From: Flexivirga caeni
GTDB lineage: Bacteria; Actinomycetota; Actinomycetes; Actinomycetales; Dermatophilaceae
Assembly (NCBI RefSeq): GCF_003724155.1
Contig: NZ_RJJQ01000004.1
Coordinates: 180,526-244,525 of the forward strand
Direction: 5' to 3'
Length of the DNA stretch: 64,000 nt
Part shown: one piece after another, positions 40,125 to 51,390 of the stretch
Layout of the letters: every line of letters starts with the position of its first letter
Numbering within the stretch: the first letter of the stretch is position 1
The notes under the pieces: model-generated
The model's input: the letters and a program-made list of their open reading frames with translations, nothing else
What the model was told of the DNA's origin: nothing
Database searches by the model: none
Translations under genes and position numbers: made by a program

Positions 40125-40670
40125 ATGACGACGAAACCCTCGCTCGCACAAGCAATCGACGCTCGTTGCCGGCTGGCAGGTGAGTTCACCCTCCGGTCCG
40201 GGCAAGTGGCGACGGAGTACTTCGACAAGTACCTTTTCGAAGCCGACCCGCAGCTGCTGCGCCGCGTCGCGGAGGCGATGCTGCCGCTCGTGCCGCAGGA
40301 CGCGAACGTCCTCGGCGGGCTCGAGCTCGGCGGGGTGCCCATCGCGACAGTCCTGAGCCAGCTCGCCGACAGGCCAACAGTTTTCGTCCGCAAGAAGGCG
40401 AAGGAGTACGGGACGTGCAAACTCGCCGAAGGCGGTTCGGTGGAGGGTAAGTATGTCGTGCTCGTCGAGGATGTCTTGACGACCGGTGGCGCGGTGCTCG
40501 CGGCGACCGATGCGCTGCGGCAGCTCGGCGCCCGAGTCGACCTGGTGCTGTGCGCCATCGATCGACGACCGCCGGCAGCGCTGGGCCTCGCGGACGCCGG
40601 GATCGAGGTCCGCTCGGTGCTCACCCGAGCTGACCTGGACGCCGTGCGTGTGCCGTCGAAAGGTCAGTAG
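40125..40670 (+). CDS. pyrE: Orotate phosphoribosyltransferase
   Basis: Adds ribose phosphate from PRPP to orotate in pyrimidine synthesis; 181 residues. The PRPP loop VVLVEDVLTTGGAVLAATD is the PyrE signature; FVRKKAKEYGT carries catalytic Lys residues, and FTLRSGQVATEYFDKYLFE the N-terminal substrate loop. ATG 40125 is preferred to a longer frame that shadows the DUF402 gene. Its stop codon lies in one arm of a long inverted repeat. Confidence 0.93.
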   Translation: MTTKPSLAQAIDARCRLAGEFTLRSGQVATEYFDKYLFEADPQLLRRVAEAMLPLVPQDANVLGGLELGGVPIATVLSQLADRPTVFVRKKAKEYGTCKLAEGGSVEGKYVVLVEDVLTTGGAVLAATDALRQLGARVDLVLCAIDRRPPAALGLADAGIEVRSVLTRADLDAVRVPSKGQ

Positions 40671-40713
40671 TTGTCGCTAGAAGCCGGGTTTCGCAGCAAC
40701 TACTGACCTTTCG
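40657..40713. repeat. Inverted repeat overlapping the pyrE stop codon
   Basis: CGAAAGGTCAGTAGTTG (40657-40673) and its exact complement (40697-40713) flank a 23-base loop. The left arm contains the last pyrE codons and TAG. It could stabilise or terminate the transcript, or be a mobile short repeat that supplied the present stop. Confidence 0.85.
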
Positions 40714-40909
40714 GCGAATCGGAACCGAGTGCACCCACGCCTCAGCCCGCGAATGACGGCCTCCTCGGCGAATGACGGGGTAATCTCGCCGTCGCTCGGC
40801 GAAGAAGCCGTCACTCACGGAATTCCGGTGGCGAAGCAGCGTCGCCCCCTGCCGATCGGCGAAGGGAAACGGCGCGCTGACCCACGGCGCGACGTGCGAC
40901 CATGGCCAG

Positions 40910-41545
40910 ATGGTCTACCTGCCTGCCCACGACGCCGCGCCGGGCGCTGCGGAAGTCGCGGACCTGATCGACGCCGTACCGCTCGCGACGCTCGTGACGT
41001 CGGACGGAAATGCGTTGAGCGCCAACCATATTCCGCTGTTGCTGGAGCTGGGCGAGGGTGGCGACCGGCTGGTGGGTCACGTCGCGCGTGCCAATGAGGT
41101 ATGGCGCGAGGGCAATCACGAGGGCGAGACACTGGTGGTCTTCAGCGGCGCCGAGCACTACGTGTCGCCGACCTGGTACCCGTCGAAACAAGAGCACCAC
41201 CAGGTGGTGCCGACCTGGAACTATCTGGTGGCTCACGTGTATGGCGAGCTCGTCATCCACGACGACGTGCGGTGGACACGTGCCGTCGTGGCGAAGCTGA
41301 CACAGCGGATGGAGCGCGGGCGGCCCGACGCCTGGCACATGGGCCAGGCACCTGCGGACTACCTGGCCGGTCAGCTGGACAAGATCGTCGGCGTCGAGCT
41401 GCGAATCTCGAGGATCGTCGGCAAGTTCAAGGTGAGTGCGGGCCGCAGCGCGGCAGATCGCGGTGGTGCCGCCGACGGCATCGAAGCGGACGCCGGTCGC
41501 TCACCGCTGGTCGACGCGATGCGCGCGGTCGAACAGCGCGGCTGA
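40910..41545 (+). CDS. FMN-binding PaiB-like protein
   Basis: 211 residues of the PaiB/FMN_bind_2 family with the split-barrel flavin fold. LATLVTSDGNALSANHIPLL, GHVARANEVWR, SPTWYPSKQEHHQVVPTWNY and KIVGVELRISRIVGKFKVS are family motifs. Bacillus PaiB is a negative regulator of sporulation and protease genes; no such role is established in actinobacteria. Confidence 0.9.
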   Translation: MVYLPAHDAAPGAAEVADLIDAVPLATLVTSDGNALSANHIPLLLELGEGGDRLVGHVARANEVWREGNHEGETLVVFSGAEHYVSPTWYPSKQEHHQVVPTWNYLVAHVYGELVIHDDVRWTRAVVAKLTQRMERGRPDAWHMGQAPADYLAGQLDKIVGVELRISRIVGKFKVSAGRSAADRGGAADGIEADAGRSPLVDAMRAVEQRG

Positions 41546-41564
41546 GCAAGCCCGAGCCGCAGCC

Positions 41565-42158
41565 TCAGCCCTGCCGCATCGCCGCAAGCCGGTGCTGCTC
41601 GAGCGCGAACTCGGTCACCCGCACCAGCGCGGCCTTCGCCGACGCCCGGTCGCGTGCGTCCACCCGCATCAGCGGAATGTGCGGCGGCAGCGCGAGCGCG
41701 TCGGCAATCTCGGCCTCGGAATGCACTCGGGTGCCGTCGAACTGGTTGACGGCGACGATGAACGGCAAGCCCTTCGCCTCGAAGTAGTCAATGGCCGAGA
41801 ACGCGTCGCCGAGTCGCGCGGTGTCGACCAGCACGATCGCGCCGATGGCGCCGCGGACCAGGTCGTCCCACATGAACCAGAAACGCCGCTGGCCCGGCGT
41901 GCCGAAGAGATAGAGCACCAGGTCGTTGGCGAGCGTGATGCGCCCGAAGTCCATCGCCACGGTGGTGGTGTTCTTGTTCGGTGTCGACATGAGGTGGTCG
42001 GTGCCCTCGGACAACTGCGTCACGGTCGCCTCGGTTCGCAGCGGGATGATCTCCGAAACTGCGCCGACGAGCGTCGTCTTGCCGACGCCGAAGCCACCGG
42101 CGACAACGATCTTCGTCGACGTCGTATGACGGTGCTGGCTAGAGGTCGCGGAGTCCAC
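41565..42158 (-). CDS. Conservon small GTPase (CvnD type)
   Basis: Ras-like GTPase of 197 residues. The phosphate loop is AGGFGVGKTTL, G3 is LFGTPGQRRFWFMWDD and G4 is NQFDGTR; GTPG in place of DTPG is usual for this group. It is the last of four minus-strand genes in the order kinase, roadblock, DUF742, GTPase, matching Streptomyces conservons that act like a membrane-coupled G-protein unit. The GTG start overlaps the DUF742 gene by 20 bases. Confidence 0.92.
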   Translation of the reverse strand: MDSATSSQHRHTTSTKIVVAGGFGVGKTTLVGAVSEIIPLRTEATVTQLSEGTDHLMSTPNKNTTTVAMDFGRITLANDLVLYLFGTPGQRRFWFMWDDLVRGAIGAIVLVDTARLGDAFSAIDYFEAKGLPFIVAVNQFDGTRVHSEAEIADALALPPHIPLMRVDARDRASAKAALVRVTEFALEQHRLAAMRQG

Positions 42159-42525
42159 GCAAGGTCCTTTCGATCAGGCTGATGCGCTCGTCGTTCGACG
42201 TGCTGTCGGTCATGGTCTGCTGCAGTTGCACGCTGCCCTCTGCGGCGAGATCGCCGACGAGGACACGCGCGACACCGAGCGCAAGGTCCGCACGGGCTGC
42301 GATCTCGGCCACGGAGAGCAGTTCGCCGGAGCACAGGTCGATGATGCGGCTGTTGGGGTCGTGCGCCGGCCAGTGCCGTGCACGCCCTTCCTCGGTGAGT
42401 TCGACGGTAGCTTCGAGCGGGACGTCCACCCGGGAGGTCGTGCGGCCTGCCGTGAACGTGTAGGGGCGGACCACACTTGCGACCGGTTCGTCGGTGTCGT
42501 CCCACTCGGGAGGATCCTCAGTCAT
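42139..42525 (-). CDS. DUF742 protein of the conservon (CvnC type)
   Basis: 128 residues. VVRPYTFTAGRTTSRVDVPL and DLCSGELLSVAEIAARADLA (a winged-helix-like segment) are typical of DUF742. ISLIERTLRGLRDL closes the protein. It lies between the roadblock gene and the GTPase gene and is probably co-transcribed with both. Confidence 0.92.
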   Translation of the reverse strand: MTEDPPEWDDTDEPVASVVRPYTFTAGRTTSRVDVPLEATVELTEEGRARHWPAHDPNSRIIDLCSGELLSVAEIAARADLALGVARVLVGDLAAEGSVQLQQTMTDSTSNDERISLIERTLRGLRDL

Positions 42526-42570
42526 TGGTCCGCAACCGCGCTCGGCTCGGTGCCTGCTCCCGGGGCTCGG

Positions 42571-42984
42571 TCATCTCATCCGGGGGGCCGCGTCCACGGC
42601 GCGTCCGACGCGCTCGACCATGATCGCCATCTCGTATCCGATCTGTCCGATGTCCGCGGACGGGCCGGTCAGCACGGCGAGGTGCGAGCCGTCGCCGACG
42701 CTCATCAGCAGCACGAACCCGTGCTGCATCTCGATGATCGACTGCAGCACCGCGCCGCCGTCGAAGAGGCCGGCTGCGCCCGCGGCCAGGCTCGCCAGAC
42801 CGGACGACACCGCTGCCATCTGCTCGGCGCGGTCGATCGGCAACTCGGCGTTGCGGGCGATCACGAGTCCGTCGACCGACACCAGCACGGCGTGGGCGAC
42901 TCCGGTCGTCTCATGCACGAATCTGGAGACCAGCCAGTCGTATTGGCCGTTCGGGCCGGCAGGGGTGGAGTGGTCGGTCACCAT
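42571..42984 (-). CDS. Roadblock/LC7 protein of the conservon (CvnB type)
   Basis: 137 residues. The roadblock fold shows as [35 protein letters not shown] and [18 protein letters not shown]. Such proteins regulate the partner GTPase, as MglB does for MglA. ATG 42984 overlaps the 3' end of the kinase gene by 7 bases. Confidence 0.92.
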   Translation of the reverse strand: MVTDHSTPAGPNGQYDWLVSRFVHETTGVAHAVLVSVDGLVIARNAELPIDRAEQMAAVSSGLASLAAGAAGLFDGGAVLQSIIEMQHGFVLLMSVGDGSHLAVLTGPSADIGQIGYEMAIMVERVGRAVDAAPRMR

Positions 42985-45728
42985 GACCTCGATCCGTTGT
43001 CGTCGTGGGATTGGTCGGGAGCGCCCGTGGCGGCTCGCCGCGCACGTTCGACGCCCTGCTTGTAGCGGCTCAGTTTCGCGCGCAGCGCCTCCGGATCGCG
43101 CAGGGGGGCGCCTTCCGGCTGCGGGCTGTGCGGTGCGGTTGCGGCGCCCGTCGGCTCGATGCTGCCCGGCACGATGTACCGGCCCGGCTGGCGGCCCGGC
43201 AACGGGCTGTCGCTGTCGCCTCCGCTCCGCGAGTGCTCGTCGGTCGCAGCCTGCGCGGCCCGCCACGCCCGGTCGGTGGGCTCGGACGACCACGGCAGGT
43301 CGCCGTCGGTCCGCAGCCAGCGCGAGCTGATCGACTGGAAGATCGGGGTGTCCTCGACACGTGGCGGGGCGGGTGCTGGGTCCGCGGCCGGTGGATGGCG
43401 CTGGACGGGAATCTCGACAGTTGCGGGCCGCGCCTCGCGAGTCCCGGTGAAGAACGCCACCGCGCCCAGCGAGCGTTCCGGCGCCGATGCCGACCCGGCG
43501 ATCGGCGAGACCCACTCCTCGCCCGTGGACCGGTCGGCATCGGGTGACGGGGGTCCTCCCGCCGGCGAACCCGCAGCCGGCGGGCGTGCGGCGGCAGCGC
43601 CGCTGAACGAGCCACCGAACGAACCGCCCAGCGACGCCGCGCCGGTCTGTGTGGTGACCCCGGTCGCGCCGGGGCGCCGCCGTGGCAGGCCGGCCTCGGT
43701 CTGCTCGAACTGCTGCTGCGGCTCGGCGCCGGCCACAGCAGTGGCCGGCTGCGCTGCGGGTGCTGGCTCAACCGCTGGTTGTCCGGCCGGAGCCGGCCCG
43801 GCCTCCGGAGTCGGCTCAACTGCGGCAGGCGCACGCCATACCGGAGCCGACGTGGTGTCCGGGGCGCGCAGCACCTCGGCCGGCACGTGCACCGCGGCGA
43901 CGGTGCCAGTGGCTCCGGCAGCGGTCTTCCGGCCGGATTTCCCGCTCGCGGTCGAGCGCAGCCGCACCCGTATGCCGTGGCTCTGACTCAGCCGGCCGAC
44001 CACGAAAAGGCCCATGTGGCGCGTGGTTTCGACTCCGAAGCGGCCGCCGGCCTGGAGGTCTTCGTTCAGCTTCTCCAGTGCGGCAGCCTCGATGCCGAGC
44101 CCACTGTCCTCGATCTCCAGCAACACCCCGCCGTCGATGGCGCGGGCGCCGCTGACCTGCACCCGAGTGTGCGGTGGCGAGTAGCCCAGCGCGTTGTCCA
44201 CGAGTTCGGCGACGATGTGGACCAGGTCGGTGGCGACGTCCGGATCGACGATCTGGTCGGGGACCTGGCCAACATCCACCCGCTGGTAGTCCTGCACTTC
44301 GGAGATGGCGGCGCCGATGACCTGTGCGGCAGCGAGTGCCTCGTTGCGGTGCCGCCCCTCGTTGCCGGCGAGCACCATCAGGCTCTGTCCGTTGCGGCGC
44401 ATCCGGGCCGCCAGGTGGTCGAGCCGGAAGAGGCTGTCCAGGCGGGCCGAGTCGTCTTCGCTGCGTTCCAGCTGCTCCAGCAGGTTGAGCTGCTGGTTGA
44501 CCAGCGAGGTGTTGCGCCGTGACAGGGTCTCGAACATGTCGGTCATCTGGCGGCGCAGGCTGGCTTGCTCGGAGGCGAGCCGGATCGCCCGGTGCTGCAT
44601 GCCGTCGATTGCGCGGGACAGCTGGCCGATCTCCTCGCGGTTCGGCAGCGCGACACTCTGGATGCGGCCCAGCCCCTGGCCCGACTGCACCCGCTCGATC
44701 GCGGCCGGCAGGTGTTCCTCGGCGACGTCGATCGTGCTGCGGCGCAGTTGCGCGATGGGCCGCACGAGCAGCCGTCGCGAGATCCACAGCGCGAACAGCA
44801 CGGTGAGCAGCAGCAGCGCCAGGATCAGGGCGATCTGCAGCAGCGCCGATCGCCGTGCGGTGTCGGTCTGCCGGGAGACGTGAGCGGACGCCTCCTTGAC
44901 CGCTGCCTGGTAGATGGGCCGGTAGGACTGGGTCACCGGCGGGGTGATGTTCTTGACGTCCTGGAGCGTGCCGTAGCTGCTGAGCGTGAGCCGGGACGAT
45001 GTCGCCGACTGCTGCGTCGTGATGTCCACGTCGGGCAGGTCGGCCTGAACCCGGTCCAGCGAGTCCCGTTCACCACCGACGTCTGCGGACAACTGGATGC
45101 GCAGATCGTTGGTGAAGCTGTCGGCCGTCGCCAGGTCCATGCGTTCGCCGGCCAGGTGGCTCTGTGCGGTGACGACGTCGTGCAGCGCGCTCAGCTTCGG
45201 GTCCGAGCGGATCGCATTGAGGTCGTCGACGACCGCAAGCACGTCGGAACTGACTGCACCGGGCGCGATGCTGGCCGTGTTCGCGCTGGGGGAAGATGAG
45301 TCGAGCGGCCCTGCGGTGCCGAGCGCGCCGTCCAGCAGGCTGCGCTGGTGGGCGGTGAGCTGGGAGGAGCCGATGGCGTCCTGCAACGCGCTGCGGGCCG
45401 TGCGGAAGCGCGCGCGATCGGCCTGGATGGCTTCGGCGTCGGACGGTGTGCGCACGATCTCCGTCGCCAGGTCCTGAGTCGCGGCGAGAAAGTCGATCGC
45501 CGGTTCGAGGACGTGGTAGCGGGTTTTCGCCTGTGACGCGGACTCTGCCTGCGACCTGGCGTTGACCGCCCGCAGTCCGACCAGCACGGTCGCGAAGATC
45601 AGCGGCAGTGCGAGCGCGGCGACGACCTTGCGCCGCAGCGACCAGTCCATCGGTGGCCAGAAGGTTCTGGTCGGTGCGTTGGCAGGGGTGGACGCAGACG
45701 CCGTCGCCTCGGGGGGTGGTTCGGGCAT
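42978..45728 (-). CDS. Conservon sensor histidine kinase with nitrate/nitrite-sensing domain (CvnA type)
   Basis: 916 residues from ATG 45728. A membrane helix ([20 protein letters not shown]) is followed by an extracytoplasmic NIT-like domain ([20 protein letters not shown]). A second helix ([20 protein letters not shown]) and a HAMP-like segment come next. The HATPase domain has [15 protein letters not shown] and [17 protein letters not shown]. The last 300 or so residues are a Pro/Ala-rich disordered tail. A His phosphorylation site is not obvious, as in other CvnA proteins. It leads the four-gene conservon. Confidence 0.88.
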   Translation of the reverse strand: MPEPPPEATASASTPANAPTRTFWPPMDWSLRRKVVAALALPLIFATVLVGLRAVNARSQAESASQAKTRYHVLEPAIDFLAATQDLATEIVRTPSDAEAIQADRARFRTARSALQDAIGSSQLTAHQRSLLDGALGTAGPLDSSSPSANTASIAPGAVSSDVLAVVDDLNAIRSDPKLSALHDVVTAQSHLAGERMDLATADSFTNDLRIQLSADVGGERDSLDRVQADLPDVDITTQQSATSSRLTLSSYGTLQDVKNITPPVTQSYRPIYQAAVKEASAHVSRQTDTARRSALLQIALILALLLLTVLFALWISRRLLVRPIAQLRRSTIDVAEEHLPAAIERVQSGQGLGRIQSVALPNREEIGQLSRAIDGMQHRAIRLASEQASLRRQMTDMFETLSRRNTSLVNQQLNLLEQLERSEDDSARLDSLFRLDHLAARMRRNGQSLMVLAGNEGRHRNEALAAAQVIGAAISEVQDYQRVDVGQVPDQIVDPDVATDLVHIVAELVDNALGYSPPHTRVQVSGARAIDGGVLLEIEDSGLGIEAAALEKLNEDLQAGGRFGVETTRHMGLFVVGRLSQSHGIRVRLRSTASGKSGRKTAAGATGTVAAVHVPAEVLRAPDTTSAPVWRAPAAVEPTPEAGPAPAGQPAVEPAPAAQPATAVAGAEPQQQFEQTEAGLPRRRPGATGVTTQTGAASLGGSFGGSFSGAAAARPPAAGSPAGGPPSPDADRSTGEEWVSPIAGSASAPERSLGAVAFFTGTREARPATVEIPVQRHPPAADPAPAPPRVEDTPIFQSISSRWLRTDGDLPWSSEPTDRAWRAAQAATDEHSRSGGDSDSPLPGRQPGRYIVPGSIEPTGAATAPHSPQPEGAPLRDPEALRAKLSRYKQGVERARRAATGAPDQSHDDNGSRSW

Positions 45729-45955
45729 GTGTCGTTCGTCTCTTCCGATCGGGTGGCGCACCGGAGCACTCCGTCTCCGGGAGCGCGCGACGAATCTCAC
45801 CGCAGCGGATGCGCCGCAGCTCGAATGCGTATGCCGACAGAGGGGTCGCCTCGGCAAACCTTCGATGAAGGCCCGGAACGGCGCACGCGTCCACCAGCAT
45901 GCACCACAACGCAGGCGCGCGGGGCGGAATGGTGCAGAACGCCTCGGCCGAGGCT

Positions 45956-46849
45956 TCAGGCACTCGGCAGGGCCACGGCCCGTGCCGCCGCCGCGAGCGT
46001 GGCCGCGACCGCATCCACCGCGCGTGGTCGCGGCGGGGCGCCATACGTCACCACGTGCACCTGCCGGGTGGCCGGCAGCCGCGTGACGCGGACCCCCGGA
46101 TGCTGGTGTACGGACAGTGCGAGGCCGGGCAGGATGCTGACCAGCGATCCGTGGGCGACGAGCGCCTGCACCGCGAGGTAGTCGTCGGTCGCGAAGCTGA
46201 TCTCGGGTTCGAAACCGGCGTCGGCGCACAGTTGCACGAGCTGGGCCCGGCACCGTTCGCACCCCGCGACCCAGGAGGTATGACGGTGCGCTCGCAGCGC
46301 ACGCCGTGCCGTGCGGATGGGCAGGTCACCTGGTTCGACGAGGTACAGATGGTCGGCGAGCACGGTCTCGGTGCGCAGCAGCTCGCTCTCACCCGACTCG
46401 TAGGTAAAGGTGACCGCGAGGTCGACGCGTCCGGCGCGCACCAGTTCGATCGCGTCCGGCGGCTCGGCTTCGACCAGTTCGATCGCGACGCCCGGTGCGC
46501 TGGTGCGCAGGTCGGCGAGCGCCGCGGGGACCAGGGTGGCTGCGGCGGACGGGAAGGCGGCCAGGCGGACCAGGCCCGATCGCAGCCCGGCGGCGAGCAG
46601 CAGCTCGTCCTCCGCGCGCTGGCTGAGCGCGAGGATCTCCTCGGCCCGGCGGGCCAGGGCAAGGCCGTCCGGCGTGAGCCGCACACCGCGCCCGGCGCGC
46701 TGCACCAGAACCGTGCGCGTCTCGGCCTCCAGCCGCCGCAGGTGATGGGAGATGGTCGGCTGGCCGTAGTGCAGTTCTCCGGCGGCGGCGGACACCGAGC
46801 CGGTGCGGGCGACCGCGACGAGTGCTTGGAGGCGGCGCAGGTCCAGCAT
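45956..46849 (-). CDS. LysR-family transcriptional regulator
   Basis: 297 residues. The N-terminal winged helix contains ALVAVARTGSVSAAAGELHY and GQPTISHHLRRLEAETRTVL. The C-terminal effector domain is of periplasmic-binding fold. It is divergent from a threonine dehydratase-like gene that it probably controls. The 85-base intergenic region is AT-rich and holds ATAT repeats suitable for LysR binding. Confidence 0.92.
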   Translation of the reverse strand: MLDLRRLQALVAVARTGSVSAAAGELHYGQPTISHHLRRLEAETRTVLVQRAGRGVRLTPDGLALARRAEEILALSQRAEDELLLAAGLRSGLVRLAAFPSAAATLVPAALADLRTSAPGVAIELVEAEPPDAIELVRAGRVDLAVTFTYESGESELLRTETVLADHLYLVEPGDLPIRTARRALRAHRHTSWVAGCERCRAQLVQLCADAGFEPEISFATDDYLAVQALVAHGSLVSILPGLALSVHQHPGVRVTRLPATRQVHVVTYGAPPRPRAVDAVAATLAAAARAVALPSA

Positions 46850-46934
46850 TCCGGCAATATATCGACATCATCGTGGAAATATCACTAAAAGATCTATTGG
46901 ACCGATGTGACATCCGGGCTGCACACTCGAGTGC

Positions 46935-47897
46935 GTGAGCAACCTGAGCTTTGCCGGAGTCCTGCATGCTGCCGACGTGATCGGCGCCGAACTGCCGCCG
47001 ACACCGTCCTGGAACTATCCGGCGCTGGACGCCGCGACCGGCTGCCAGGTCGTGGTGAAACACGAAAACGTCCAGCCGACAGGCGCGTTCAAGGTTCGGG
47101 GTGGCGTCTCACTGAGTGCTGGACTCACAGCCGAGGAGCGGCGTGCCGGCTTGGTCAGCGCGTCGACCGGTAATCACGCACAGAGCGTGGCGTATGCCGC
47201 GCGCCTTGCCGGAGCGCCGGCGGTGCTGGTGATGCCGGTCACCGCGCCCGAGGCGAAGGCACACGCGACCCGGCTGCTGGGCGCCGAGGTGGTCCGGCAC
47301 GGCGCGACCATGGGCGAGGCGTGCGACTTCGCGGTGTCCCTCGCGGCCGAGCGTGGCATGCGGTACGTCAGTCCCGGTGACGAACCGGCGGTCGTCCACG
47401 GGCACGCCACGATCTATCTCGAGCTGCTGCAACGTCATCCGGACCTGGAGGCGATCTACGTGCCGGTCGGCAGTGGTTCGGGTGCGGCGGGCGCGTGCCT
47501 GGTGCGTGACGAACTCGCGCCGTCGTGCCGGGTCGTGGGGGTGCAGAGTGCGGCGGCGCCGGCGGCATACAACTCCTGGCGCAGTGGCCGCGTCGAGCAG
47601 GCGGAGTGCCGGACTCGCTTCAGCGGGGTGGCCACCTCCCGTGGTTCGCAGTTGCCGCTGGCCGTCATGCACGAGCGCCTCGACGACTTCCTGCTGGTGG
47701 ACGACGACGAAATCCTCTCTGCCATGAGACTTTTCAGCACAGCGGCGCACACGCTCGCAGAGGGTGCGGGTGCGGCGGCGCTCGCCGGACTCCTCGCTGA
47801 CACGCGCCGGCCGCAGCGCTGCGCGGTCGTGTGCACCGGCGGCAACGCCGATGCTGGTGAGATCGCCGACATCGGCGCGCTCGCGGCCGTCGGCTGA
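46935..47897 (+). CDS. Threonine/serine dehydratase-like PLP enzyme
   Basis: 320 residues of the fold-type II PLP family. ENVQPTGAFKVRG carries the PLP Lys, SASTGNHAQSVAYAARLAG the phosphate-binding Asn loop, and VPVGSGSGAAGACLV the Gly loop. No ACT regulatory domain follows, so it is a catabolic or hydroxyamino-acid dehydratase rather than biosynthetic IlvA. Its exact substrate is uncertain. GTG start; divergent LysR gene upstream. Confidence 0.85.
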   Translation: MSNLSFAGVLHAADVIGAELPPTPSWNYPALDAATGCQVVVKHENVQPTGAFKVRGGVSLSAGLTAEERRAGLVSASTGNHAQSVAYAARLAGAPAVLVMPVTAPEAKAHATRLLGAEVVRHGATMGEACDFAVSLAAERGMRYVSPGDEPAVVHGHATIYLELLQRHPDLEAIYVPVGSGSGAAGACLVRDELAPSCRVVGVQSAAAPAAYNSWRSGRVEQAECRTRFSGVATSRGSQLPLAVMHERLDDFLLVDDDEILSAMRLFSTAAHTLAEGAGAAALAGLLADTRRPQRCAVVCTGGNADAGEIADIGALAAVG

Positions 47898-47948
47898 GCT
47901 CCGTCCACTGGGCGGGTCGTGCGGGGCCGGCGGGCGTTTCGGCGATAG

Positions 47949-49298
<1,350 letters not shown>

Positions 49299-49335
49299 CC
49301 GAAACGGTTTCCGAGGCTGACCGAAAGGCTTGTAG

Positions 49336-49854
49336 GTGACACGAGATTCGCGCAGCAAGACCGCTGCGGGTCGGCCGCGCCCGGCGTCCCGGCCGACGAC
49401 CCCGCGTCGGCCCACCGGCGCGGGGCGCGCCACGCAGGTGCGCACATCGACCCCCAAGCCCGCCGGGGGCCGGGCCGTCCGCCGCAGCCGCTCGCCGCGA
49501 TCCATGCGGCGGCTCGCGGTGCTCGGCGCCCTGATCATCTTCCTGGCAGTTGTCATCGCGCCGACGGTGCGCTCCTATCTCGCGCAACGGCACCAGGTTT
49601 CGGCCCTTCGGGCGCAGGTTGCTGCTCAGCGGGCCAACGTCAAGTCGCTGCAGAAGGAAAAGGCCAGGTGGAGTGACCCTGCCTACGTGCAGGAGCAGGC
49701 CGGCCAGCGGCTCGGCTACGCCAAACCCGGCCAGCCGCTGACCGTCTACGTCACCGACGCCAAGTCTCGTGCCGCGGCAGCGAAGCGCGCCGAGAAGAGC
49801 CAAACCTGGTACGGCACCTTGTGGAAGTCGGTCGTGTCGGCGGGCGCGCGCTAA
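49336..49854 (+). CDS. Septum formation initiator (FtsB/DivIC-like)
   Basis: 172 residues. A basic Pro/Arg-rich cytoplasmic N-terminus of about 55 residues precedes one membrane helix (LAVLGALIIFLAVVIAPTV). A coiled coil follows (HQVSALRAQVAAQRANVKSL), then DPAYVQEQAGQRLGYAKPGQ, the DivIC/FtsB signature. It would join the divisome FtsQ-FtsL complex. Start GTG 49336 has GAAAGG 7 bases upstream. Confidence 0.9.
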   Translation: MTRDSRSKTAAGRPRPASRPTTPRRPTGAGRATQVRTSTPKPAGGRAVRRSRSPRSMRRLAVLGALIIFLAVVIAPTVRSYLAQRHQVSALRAQVAAQRANVKSLQKEKARWSDPAYVQEQAGQRLGYAKPGQPLTVYVTDAKSRAAAAKRAEKSQTWYGTLWKSVVSAGAR

Positions 49855-49862
49855 TCCTCCTG

Positions 49863-50387
49863 ATGACCGGAAACTCTTTGCCGACAGTCGATCCCGACGA
49901 TCTGGCCGCCGTCGAACGTCAGCTCGGACGGCTGCCGCGCGGCGTCGTGGAGATCGCTGCTCGGTGTCCCTGCGGCTGCCCGGCGGTGGTGCGGACGCTG
50001 CCCAGACTGCCCGATGGCACGCCGTTCCCGACGTCGTTCTATGCGACGTGCCCCCGGCTGACCCGGGCGGTCGGCACGCTGGAGTCGCAAGGCCTGATGC
50101 GCGAGATGACCGAGCGCCTCGCGGCCGATTCCGAGCTGGCGGGTGCCTACCGGGCCGCGCACGAGGACTACCTCCGCCGTCGCGCCGAGCTCGGCGACGT
50201 GCCCGAGATCGAGGGCATCTCCGCCGGCGGGATGCCGGACCGGGTCAAGTGCCTGCATGTGCTCGTCGCCCATGCGATGGCGGTCGGCCCGGGCGTGAAT
50301 CCCCTCGGCGACGAAGCACTTTCGGCGCTCCCGGCATGGTGGGAAGGCGGCTGTTGCACGGTGTTCACAGAAGGAGTCACCCCATGA
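49863..50387 (+). CDS. DUF501 family protein
   Basis: 174 residues. The family core is clear: VEIAARCPCGCPAVVRTLPR, PFPTSFYATCPRL and GMPDRVKCLHVLVAHAMAVG, with conserved Cys and His residues that may bind metal. Function unknown. It lies between the FtsB-like gene and ppx as in mycobacteria, and overlaps ppx by 4 bases. Confidence 0.93.
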   Translation: MTGNSLPTVDPDDLAAVERQLGRLPRGVVEIAARCPCGCPAVVRTLPRLPDGTPFPTSFYATCPRLTRAVGTLESQGLMREMTERLAADSELAGAYRAAHEDYLRRRAELGDVPEIEGISAGGMPDRVKCLHVLVAHAMAVGPGVNPLGDEALSALPAWWEGGCCTVFTEGVTP

Positions 50388-51334
50388 CCCGAGTCGGCGC
50401 AGTCGACTGCGGCACCAACTCGATCCGGTTGCTCGTGGCGGACGTCGACGACGGTTCGCTGACCGACGTCCTGCGACGCATGGAGATCGTCCGCCTCGGC
50501 AAGGGCATCGACATCACCGGACGCATCGCACCCGAATCGATGGAGCGCACGTTGCGCGTTGCCGGCGAATATGCCCGCCAGTGCGAGGAACTCGGCGTCG
50601 AGCGAGTGCGTTTCGTCGCCACTTCTGCCTCCCGGGACGCCGCGAACGCGGCCGAGTTCACGCGGGGCGTGTCCGACGCGTTCCAGCACTTCGGCACGGT
50701 GCCCGAGGTGATCAGCGGCAGCGAGGAAGCGCAGTTGAGCTTCCGCGGCGCGATCAGCGGCGCCGGGTCCGCCGCGCAATCGCCACACCTGGTCGTCGAC
50801 CTCGGCGGCGGGTCCACCGAGTTCGTGCTGGGTGGCACCGAGGTGGAAGCCGCACGCTCGGTCGACATGGGCTGCGTGCGCTTCACCGAGCGCCACTTGC
50901 GCACCGATCCGCCCACCGACGCCGAAATCGCGGGCGCACTGCACGACATCCACGCCGCGATCGACCAGGCCGCCGTCGAGGTACCGCTCGCACGAGCCAG
51001 CTCGCTCATCGGGCTCGCCGGGTCGGTCACCACGATCACCGCGAACGCGCTGGGCCTCACGACGTACGACGCGGAGCGCATCGACGGCGCGGAGCTGCCG
51101 GTGGACCAGGTGCGCCGATCATGCGACTCGCTGCTGCACGCGACCCGTGCCGAGCGCGCGGCCCTTGGGTTCATGCACCCCGGGCGAGTGGATGTCATCG
51201 GCACCGGCGCGCTCATCTGGCGCACCATCGTCGAGCGCGTCCACGACGCGGCGGGTGTGGACACGGTGATCACCAGCGAGCACGACATCCTCGACGGGAT
51301 CGCACTGAGCGCCGGCCCGTCGCGCGTCGGGTAG
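50384..51334 (+). CDS. ppx: Exopolyphosphatase / pppGpp phosphohydrolase family protein
   Basis: 316 residues with the ASKHA fold: AVDCGTNSIRLLVADV (phosphate 1), VVDLGGGSTEFVLGG (phosphate 2) and GLAGSVTTITA (adenosine-side loop). This is the short form, without the C-terminal HD-like domain of E. coli Ppx. AAGGAG lies 7 bases before ATG 50384. In mycobacteria the two short paralogues differ in polyphosphate versus pppGpp preference, which cannot be judged here. Confidence 0.93.
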   Translation: MTRVGAVDCGTNSIRLLVADVDDGSLTDVLRRMEIVRLGKGIDITGRIAPESMERTLRVAGEYARQCEELGVERVRFVATSASRDAANAAEFTRGVSDAFQHFGTVPEVISGSEEAQLSFRGAISGAGSAAQSPHLVVDLGGGSTEFVLGGTEVEAARSVDMGCVRFTERHLRTDPPTDAEIAGALHDIHAAIDQAAVEVPLARASSLIGLAGSVTTITANALGLTTYDAERIDGAELPVDQVRRSCDSLLHATRAERAALGFMHPGRVDVIGTGALIWRTIVERVHDAAGVDTVITSEHDILDGIALSAGPSRVG

Positions 51335-51340
51335 CGGGAC

Positions 51341-51371
51341 TCGCGTCCGCAGGCCTCGACCGTCGAAGGTT
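51341..51371. repeat. 31-base direct repeat, copy 1
   Basis: Matches 51391-51421 with one mismatch, 50-base period. Core CAGGCCTCGACCGTCGAAGG. It lies 7 bases after the ppx stop. Confidence 0.88.
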
Positions 51372-51390
51372 GCGTATGCCGCGGGCGGAT

